Part shown: positions 1 through 7,481 of the stretch, piece by piece
Position numbering within the stretch: position 1 is the stretch's first letter
How the letters are laid out: each line of letters begins with the position of its first letter
Source of the DNA: Actinomortierella ambigua
Taxonomy: Eukaryota; Mortierellomycota; Mortierellomycetes; Mortierellales; Mortierellaceae
Length of the DNA: 22,953 nt
Reading direction: 5' to 3'
Assembly: GCA_016098155.1 (NCBI GenBank)
Contig: JAAAJB010000145.1
Location: forward strand, 3,738-26,690
Notes under the pieces: model-generated
Databases searched by the model: none
What the model saw: only the letters and a program-made list of their open reading frames with translations
Told to the model about the DNA's origin: nothing
Translations under genes and position numbers: made by a program

Positions 1-2434
1 AGCAACAGCAACAACAACAACAACAACAACAACAGCAGCAACAGCATGGGTCAATAGGTCAAGAGGACTCACGCTCGGTGCCGTCGCGGCCCGCGAGTAA
101 GACTCGACATTACCAATCTGACAAGGAGATCCAAGGTAAGGGAAGAACGGACGTGGATTCATGTGTGCCAACATGTGTACTTGACTGGGCGCTTACATTG
201 CACGCTTTTCTATGTCTAGCACCGGGTAAAAGCCCTACTTTAGGAGGAAGTGTATCAACCTTCAACCCTTCAGGGTCAGTCATATCAGCACGACCGCCTT
301 CCATCTCTTCGTCTGCCTCGACCATTCGTGCACCAGCTAATCCGACCAGCAGCTCGTCGGTAGCACCTTCGCCCGTCATCAAGAACTCCAGTTTGCCTGG
401 TGCTGCAACACAACATCAGCACCAACAGCAATCGCACCAACAGCAACAGCAACAGCAACAAGTTGTCACAGAGAACCTGGCAAAGTCGACTCGCGGAGTC
501 CAAGCACGGTCGCCTGTGCTGGACAGTTCTCTACATTTGTCGGACTCGACCGTGTTTCCTCAGCTGTCCCATTCTTCCAATCAAACTCAGCAACACCATG
601 GGGAGCATCGACGATCACAGCACTCTGTATCAAGGCGTATGCGCTCTCCTCCTTCGAGGCATCAACCACGACAAACTACTGAAGGGGATGCCCATGGACC
701 GCTCATGTCGCCTAAGGAACCTGTGCATCCGTTTAATAAGGCCACGCTCTTTGAATCGCAAATTCTACCTCCGCCATCCCAGCATGATTCCACTGCTGCC
801 ACTATTGATTATAGCGATCCTGATGTGGAGTCTATTGCTCATCAGCGAGACAAGATGACCGCTGCATCCACTTCCTACTCACAAGGGTCCAGTAGCTCAG
901 GGTATTCATCTAGTCAACAGCATCGCCGTAACCACCATCATCATCATCAGCAGTATCAAGAGCGGTCTATGACAGCTACTGCCGACCACTCTGACAAATC
1001 ATCGTCCATGGCCTCTACACCCTTCTCCCAAAGCAATAGCACCTCACAGATCTTCGAGGAGACCTCATTCTTCAACCAGCTTTCTTCCAACGACTCACTC
1101 TCGAAAGGTATCGATGGATTACTGGAGCGAGCTTTATGGGATCAGCGTCAACGTCAGCAGCAGCAGCATCCGAATCGGCAAAACACAACGGCGCCTCTAC
1201 CATCGCCACACCACCATCATCCTGGTATGCAGCGATCCTTCTCGGGATCTCAGACATCACCAGAGGAAACACGCATGGGCCTTGGGCTCACTGGCATGGG
1301 CTTGTCATCCACTGACACTCGAACACCTTCAAGGGGCACATTGACGGATATGAGTCGAACCAGAGGAAACGATGGGGTTCCGCCAGAGGGGGACGAGGAA
1401 GAAGAAAGTGAGATGGATGATGACGCAAGCGGATCGAGTGCCGATCGTGAGACGGAAAACGAGCGTCTACTTAGCCAGCAGATCAAACAGCTCCATCTCG
1501 ACGAGGTGCTAGCTTTTCTACCTCAGGGAGGAAGTATTGGTGGTAGTAGTAGCATTCATGGCGGTCCGGCTGGACATGTGACGGGAACAGCAGGTGCTAC
1601 AGGAGGACTATTTAAGCCCTCACCTCAACCGCCTTACCAACCAATGTTTGCGCCATCGCCAGTATCATTGCTACCAGCCGAGTCGTCGTTTAGCTCGCGG
1701 ATCAGGAGAACCGAGGACGGCGGCGGTGGAGGCTTGAGGCATCCAATGTCATCGTCCACAGTGGCGTACCAACATGCTCATGATCGGACAATGATGCCAT
1801 TTCAGCTCGACGATGAATTGGCGAACCTTGGCACACGAGCTTTGGAAGAGCTTTCTGCTGACGACAATAGCCTGGATCATGATGATGAGGATGAAGACGG
1901 CCACCGAGGACTATCGGGCGCGGTGATGGTTGGCTCGGATCGGCAGCGGCAGAGACGTGGGTCTCGGCATCATCCTCCGTCTCACCATTATCAGCAGCAC
2001 TATCTTCCACGACGGCAACAGAGCTTGTCTACGGAGAGTAGTCAAGGTAATAATAGTCGGTCTGAATCGCGTGTGCAAGACATTTGTAGCAGTAATTGGC
2101 GAGGAGGAGGGCTATGAAGTACAGGATTGACCAGACTTTTTTTTTTGTTTTTTTTTTTATCCTAAGGATCGAGTCCTACAAGAGTCGAAAACACTCTGCA
2201 GCAGCAGCGATCAAGCGCCTACAATTCTGTTGGGTCATCTTTTAGTGATTTGTCAGGTAAGTTAAAAAAAAAAAAAAAGGAAGGCTGCTTCATTTTTGAT
2301 AGCAGGACTCTACTTTTCCTTGGCAAGGAAAAGTTTACACGAGTACCGTTTCTCTCATTCCATTAGACTCCTCGATAACACAGTCAGCCATGGAAGATGC
2401 CTATCTTTCCAACTTCAACACATCCAAAACGTAA
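1..2434 (+). CDS. Low-complexity polyQ/His/Ser-rich protein, 3' part of gene (5' end outside window)
   Basis: Not recognised. The reading frame is open from base 3 with an uninterrupted CAA/CAG (Gln) run, so the gene starts left of the window; the ATG at 78 is internal. The best model joins 1–135, 220–2046, 2167–2256 and 2367–2434, giving about 705 residues in view. Every junction keeps frame: GTAAG at 136 to TAG at 219, GTAATA at 2047 to AAG at 2166, GTAAGT at 2257 to TAG at 2366. The protein is dominated by Gln and His runs, Ser/Pro stretches, an acidic patch (GDEEEESEMDDD) and a short Leu-rich stretch near LLSQQIKQLHLDEVLAFLPQ. The spliced C-terminus reads SDLSDSSITQSAMEDAYLSN and looks more ordered than the rest. 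No catalytic or membrane domain is visible, so a disordered regulatory or scaffold protein is likely (inference). The stop TAA at 2432 overlaps a GTAAGC donor-like site, so the last residues are uncertain. Confidence 0.7.
136..219 (+). other. In-frame intron (84 bp) of the left-edge gene
   Basis: GTAAG donor after CCAAG and TAG acceptor before CACCGGG. The length is a multiple of three and there is no stop in frame, so both the spliced and the retained form can be translated (28 extra residues, rich in Cys and hydrophobic residues, unlike the flanking polar sequence). That composition change is the reason for calling it an intron rather than coding sequence. Confidence 0.6.
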
Positions 2435-3203
2435 GCTGTTTTAGGCGATTCCCTTCTTCCGCATATATTAGCGCACCTACGCACGCGCGTGCCAAATTGG
2501 TGACATGGCACGACACCTAATCCAACTCCTTTTATCCTTTACTTCACCCTCACTCAGATCACTCTTTATGCATGCATCTACACGTAATTGAGCTTCCATC
2601 TCAAAAAGGGTGTATGCAATTCAGGGCATGCTACATTATTTCCACTAGTTTTCGTGAAGTAAAAAAATACTAGCGTCTGGAGCTACTAATGGAAAGGAGC
2701 GCGAGGTTTCCAGATGTGTGCGACTAGGATGACAAATCCATTGGGTGCTCCTGAACAGTTTCTTGAAGTGTTTGATGAGGTGAATGGGTGTTGTATATAT
2801 CGGCAACACGCCGCGTTCTGCTGAGGATGTGGTTGATGTTGAAGATCTTGAGATTTGGCCAGAGAGACTGGAATGAAGTATATGGAGTGTGCTTCCCACA
2901 ATCACGCAAGAGTGAGAAGGGAAGCGTCTTTCTTTGGCAGGAATAAATTCAATATGCACTTTGCTTTTGTCACATTGAGTTTTCTGTTCTTTCATTCAAC
3001 TTCCATTCACTTGCTCCTCCTCATTGCCTGATGGCCTTCAGCTTCATCTTCCATTCTACACCCCCTGTCTCTCTCAAGCTTAACTCAAATAAGGTTCGCT
3101 CCGTCAGATGGCCTTGGTGCGAAGTAAGAGAGAGTAAGTTATATAAGATCGGTCCAAAAAGTCGTAGGGCCAAGATTTTTTTTACAGTTGCGCTCTCAAT
3201 TGA
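2435..3203. other. Intergenic stretch, no gene seen
   Basis: This stretch follows the TAA of the left-edge gene. It contains only short ORFs on both strands with no recognisable domain or biased codon use. Its left part would belong to the left-edge gene if the donor-like GTAAGC at 2431 is spliced to the CAG at 2555–2557; that alternative ends at TGA 2589–2591. Confidence 0.4.
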
Positions 3204-3407
3204 GTAAACCTTCCCCTCCCCCTGCAGGCGGATTTTCTCCTGTGGCATGCCACGCCATCATCAAATTTCTCGCGATGCACACCATATCGAGCTTCATTCC
3301 GTCGAGTCCAAACAGCAGACGTACTGCGCTATGTCAACAAGCTCGATCAGACCGTGGTGTACTCGCTCGCCAACTGCTTCGCCGCCTGCCAGATGCAATA
3401 TCATTGA
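3204..3407 (+). other. Exon-like orphan ORF, possible last exon or gene fragment
   Basis: The frame runs from just after an in-frame TGA (3201) to TGA at 3405–3407. A strong pyrimidine tract ending CCCCCTGCAG at 3227 would be a good intron acceptor, leaving about 59 residues. The end of the translation, VQTADVLRYVNKLDQTVVYS followed by LANCFAACQMQYH, has a mixed, helix-like composition unlike the low-complexity shadow ORFs around it. No upstream exon could be assigned and the family is not recognised. It could be the last exon of a small gene, a decayed gene piece, or chance. Confidence 0.3.
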
Positions 3408-3574
3408 AGCAAGCCAGCTCGTCGTTAGTGATACGAATGAGGGCCACTTCTCCTTCCCTTCCAGAGCGTTCTCACATTACCCCCCCCCTTTTTTTAATTA
3501 ACAAGGAACATGTCTACACGACCTCTATACTACAGGAGTGGTGTGTGGGGAAAGAAGAGACAGACCGCCGCACA

Positions 3575-3860
3575 TCAACTCTTGGGTATAAAACCCGCTT
3601 GAAAAACCACTGCTTAGGTCAAGTACATGAGAATCATGCACTAGCCACCGCAATCGCCATGATGGAGCGTGTTGGCAGGATCGGTTTCCTTTAGTTGACA
3701 AGGGTGCCTACGACATGCACCTAGGGCCACGTCTCTGTCACAAGTTTACAGAGAGCCGGAGGTCCGCAAGGTAGTCGGCGATTGCGGGGGCTAGTGCATG
3801 ATTCTCATGTACTTGACCTAAGCAGTGGTTTTTCAAGCGGGTTTTATACCCAAGAGTTGA
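3575..3860. repeat. Foldback element: 84-bp inverted repeat with 118-bp centre
   Basis: The left arm 3575–3658 and the right arm 3777–3860 are reverse complements over all 84 positions except one (CCACCGC against CCCCCGC). The centre, 3659–3776, can form two further hairpins, each with a 9-base loop: 3702–3707 with 3717–3722, and 3732–3738 with 3748–3754. Each arm also contains small palindromes: GGGT-N5-ACCC, CTTGA…TCAAG and CATGA-GAA-TCATG. No clear target-site duplication is visible at the outer edges. It lies 182 bp upstream of a tRNA-Leu. It could be a foldback or MITE-type transposon, or the template of a hairpin RNA. Confidence 0.85.
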
Positions 3861-4042
3861 CGAGGCGGCTCCTTTGATTCGCTTTCTTTTGGTCGCAAGG
3901 GCGCCGTTTCACCTGTTAAGCAAATATAACCGCATAAGGCGATGTGGAATCGGTTCCTGAGGTCGCCAGAATCAAAATAGCTTATTCCCGAAAAGGAAAT
4001 TCGGCGCCGCTCCCAGGGTGGCTACCAGCTCCTTTCGTGAAC

Positions 4043-4125
4043 GGTGGGATGGCCGAGTTGGTCTAAGGCGCCGCACTCAAGTTGCGGTCTCGAAAGAGGC
4101 GTGGGTTCAAATCCCACTTCCACCA
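4043..4125 (+). tRNA. tRNA-Leu (anticodon CAA)
   Basis: An 83-base class II tRNA that decodes UUG. The acceptor stem GGTGGGA (4043–4049) pairs with TTCCACC (4118–4124, one G-U), with discriminator A at 4125. The anticodon stem is CCGCA/TGCGG around loop CTCAAGT, anticodon CAA at 4078–4080. The long variable arm TCTC-GAAA-GAG marks Leu. The T arm GTGGG/CCCAC holds TTCAAAT. The A box (TGGCCGAGTTGGTC) and B box (GGTTCAAATCC) are intact, and a T-rich pol III terminator starts at 4132. There is no intron in the anticodon loop, although tRNA-Leu(CAA) has one in several eukaryotes. CCA is not encoded, as usual. Confidence 0.96.
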
Positions 4126-4131
4126 CGATTC

Positions 4132-4144
4132 TTTTCTTTTTTTT
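4132..4144 (+). terminator. Pol III terminator of tRNA-Leu
   Basis: TTTTC followed by a run of eight T begins seven bases after the tRNA 3' end, the normal place for RNA polymerase III termination. Confidence 0.75.
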
Positions 4145-4220
4145 GCTACTTTTTCCGTTTTTAATCTAGCTTGGGCTCTCAAGGTCCTTCCTGGGCCCCT
4201 GGGGCGGGAAAATCCATAAT

Positions 4221-4787
4221 GGACAACTGGGTTGCCACCTAATTATGTTTTCTATGTTTTCTTTTGGTCGGTGGTTTCATTTGTAGGCGTATTCCTCCTT
4301 TTCCCAATCTGCTTTGTACACGTCGTATCGTGTATGGGTTGTCTGCGCCCCTTTTGTTCTTGTGAACAGCGACCATAGACGTGAATAAGCAGGAGCTGTC
4401 TGTCTCCAAAGGTCAAATTGGTCACGACGAGTGTAGCCTATGGTGCTAGACTCTGGGCATCTACTGATATGACTGGTCTGGTACTGGGTTATGTCTACGT
4501 CTGTGGCAATTGTCCTTGGGTCATGGAGCTGATGAGTGTCGTTGGCGCTCACATTTTAGGACTGTTGACACTAAGCCAAAGGAAGTCATCGGCCTTACAA
4601 CCTAACGGTGGCTGACCGAGTTGGAGCTTGTGCACTTCAGTGAAGGTGGGCCAGAGAAGCGAGAAAGGAGGCTGTGCAACGAACAAGTAAGGAAGAATTG
4701 CAGGACACACTGGGAACTCCTGCAGCCACAAACTGTGACAGCGAAAATAAGGTGGGTTGCCACACATTACGTGGCAACCTAATGTCC
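4221..4787. mobile_element. Possible small TIR element (MITE-like), degraded
   Basis: GGTTGCCACCTAAT at 4230–4243 is matched in inverted orientation by the complement of 4766–4779 (13 of 14 bases). A GGACA box lies three to four bases outside each (4221–4225 and the complement of 4783–4787). A third GGTTGCCAC copy, direct, lies at 4755–4763 and makes a 9-bp hairpin with the right terminus. The inside has no convincing transposase ORF and no target-site duplication could be found, so this may be a non-autonomous relic or a cluster of protein-binding sites. Confidence 0.35.
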
Positions 4788-6574
4788 TGACATTCCTGCT
4801 GGAACAGGCGATCCTCTGTGGCTACGAAAATGGCCTGTAAACTGTTAGCCACATCGATAAACCTAAACGTAGAATCCTTTCTGGCCGTGTGACAGGCTGT
4901 GGCTAGTCTCTTGAGAAGCGCGACCAGTTGTGAGATACAGCAAGCAGCTTTCTTCCATTTCTCCTTGAGCCAATCAGTCTCCTATTTGCCAATAGAGCAG
5001 CTGTTGTTGATATTGGATAACAACATTGCAGATCGCGTTGCTTGACGCGTGCCTGTGAATATGATGTAATAGTTGTCTCCATAAAAAACATAAAAAAATC
5101 TGACACCGGCTGCCCCCTTCGCTTGTTAGAGAGGCCAACTGGGTTCAGAGCTTCGATCTGGGTTTGACTCTTCGAGTCTACACAGAGACGCTTAGGCCAA
5201 TGCTCACTGAGAGCGCTGATATTGTCTTGGCCTCTCCCTCTTTCTCTGAACATCACGATTTCACAACAAGGACGAGTTCCCTGATTCCGCGAATGTTTGC
5301 GTGCTTGTGAAAGATGCAAGATGGACTCCATCTCCTCAAGTCGGCTCTAAGATGCAGGTCGAAGGGTTTCATATTCTGCTCCGACGGTGTGCCACGCAAT
5401 ATTTTCTTTTGCAATTTGCAATTCGCATGTATGTGTAGTCTACAACGCAGCAGGTTCAATAGTACTACTACGTACTTACTACGTATGATAATATATTGTA
5501 TGGACGAAGGAATCTGGGTAAACGAGGGGGGCATCAACATGCTGGTCTGGTGGCTCGTTCGCCAAGTTGTTTGTATATAGACTAGCACATGACAGAGATG
5601 GCCTCTATTGTTGGATGATCCTGCTTTGCAGTTTTGTGTATGCCAACTGCTGCTGCTGCATGTGTTCTCACTCCTCTGCACTGCACCCCTTGACCATGCT
5701 TGGGGTGTTTCCGAGGAGAGCGATGGGGAAAAAAAAGGTGAGATCGGGTTGGGTTACCTTGATTCAGTTCAAGGCGATTATTTTGTGACCCTCACTCAAT
5801 TTGGAGTCGTCGTACAAAAATGCACAGGGATGCAACAAGGCGGGAGCAATCCCAACAAACAAACAATATGAAAAAATAGCAAAACGACTAGCACTAACCT
5901 CCCTTATGTTCATCAACCAAGAAGGGTTCGCCGCACTGAAGGCAACAGCCTTGTTGTTTAAAAAGCACCAGCAAGCGGGCATTTTTCATTTGTACTCCCA
6001 TCTACCCTGGCCGCCCTTTTCCTTCTTTCTTGAGAGAGGGAGGGCGGAATTCGAATAGGGGTTTGCATGCATCTGACTCCATAGCAGACTGGTACTCTAC
6101 TGTTCAACCTTTGAACGGTAAAGCTGTCTACTGAACTTGGTGCGTACGTGCATGCTTACAGGCCCGTCGATTGCTAATATCCCATGTAGCCTTTTTGGTA
6201 AGCCCCTTTGGGTCGACTCCTGACCTTTTTTTTTATTTTTTTTTTTTCACTGCCTCTTCTCGTTGTGGCTGGCACACGACATGGGCAACAAAGAATGGGC
6301 AAATTTAGCACACATAGTCCAAGAACCCTTTTTTTCCTCAAGTATGTTTCTTCTTGTCAGACACGAAGGGGCAAGAGAAGAGGGGGGTGTGGGGAGGAAA
6401 GGGAGACAAGGACGCGAGTAATGCAAACGGAGCAAACTAAAAAGATCACGGAAAAAAAAGAACGAGCGAAAGAAGGCGATGCAAAGTGCTGACCCCGTCT
6501 TTTCCTTGCATCCCTTCTTGCTGTTCTTTTATGATCTTTCTAGCCACATCCTCTCATGCCGAACTGTGGGTGCC

Positions 6575-6577
<3 letters not shown>

Positions 6578-6617
<40 letters not shown>

Positions 6618-6654
6618 AGTCAGAGGAGGGAAGAAGAGAGGGTAGGGAGAGATG

Positions 6655-6692
<38 letters not shown>

Positions 6693-6715
6693 TTAAGACA
6701 GAGAGAGAGAGAGAG
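6578..6715. repeat. (GA)n and (GATA)n microsatellite cluster
   Basis: A pure GA run spans about 6578–6612, a GATA run begins near 6651 and leads into another GA run to about 6692, and a further GA run ends near 6715. ORFs across it read only Arg-Glu or Ser-Leu repeats and are not genes. Confidence 0.9.
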
Positions 6716-7169
6716 ACAAGAGAGAGGCGAGTGAGGACGAGTGACAACGACAGATGGAGAGACCTGGTGCATGGTCTACCAGGAATTCTGCAAGGACGGC
6801 AGGCAGGTGGAGGAATGCCATGCTCCTCTGCTGCCATGCTTCTTGCCAGCCAAAGGTGCCCCCGGCCCCCCCTCCTCTTGCTCTCTCGCTCTCTTTTTCT
6901 TCTTTTCTCTCACTCCCTTTTGGCTGAACGTGCAGCTGCTGTCGTAGTGTTTTTCTGTGTATCACATTGGGAGTACACCACCAAGTTGCACCCCCCCCGT
7001 CTCTCTCTTTTTCACCACCACCACCACATAGGAGTATCTGATTGTTTTTTTTTCTGCCAAGTTGCACAGCGACTTTGTGTTTCTCTCTACTCTTCCAACC
7101 TTTATTCTCCCATTCTGTACATCTCCTGTCATCACTCCTCTTTTCCCTCATTCCCCCATTAGACCTTTT

Positions 7170-7240
7170 TCTCTCTCTCAGTCTCACTCTCTCACACTCT
7201 CTCTCGCTCTCTCGCTCGCTTTCTCTCTCTCTCTATCACT
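7170..7240. repeat. (CT)n-rich pyrimidine tract
   Basis: CTCT runs interspersed with CTCG and CACT. They are complementary to the GA cluster about 450 bp upstream and lie 240–310 bp before the start codon at 7482. Confidence 0.85.
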
Positions 7241-7481
7241 TCCTCGCCTAGCGTTTCAATGCTACTTCAGTAACGGCCCAAGTGCACAACAGAGTCAGAG
7301 ACAGACGTTCAAAAATACCCCCACACCCACCCACCCCTCCCCTCTCCCCCTTGTTCGCCCTCGACCCTCCTCCCCTCTTTCGTTTCCCTTCCAGCCTCGC
7401 TCGCTTCCTCGCTCTGTTCATTTCAGAGTCTTCTCGGTGGCCTGCGTTGGTGTATCTGTACATTAGAAGGCCTTCATACCA

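Larger units (their letters stand above)
4788..7481. other. Long gene-poor stretch with microsatellites
   Basis: No ORF here shows a recognisable domain. Overlapping minus-strand ORFs between about 4900 and 5680 shift frame relative to each other and might be decayed coding sequence, but no family can be named. From about 6370 the plus strand becomes purine-rich, and from about 6870 to the start codon at 7482 it becomes pyrimidine-rich. The right part is therefore probably the promoter and 5' UTR of the gene at 7482. Confidence 0.4.

Noticed and set aside
4903..5681. Two overlapping 142-codon minus-strand ORFs, considered as a decayed transposase
   Set aside because: No catalytic motif or family resemblance could be identified in either frame, so no gene or pseudogene call is supportable.
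6479..6837. ORFs of Arg-Glu and Ser-Leu repeats on both strands
   Set aside because: Produced by the (GA)n microsatellites, with no start context or non-repeat domain.
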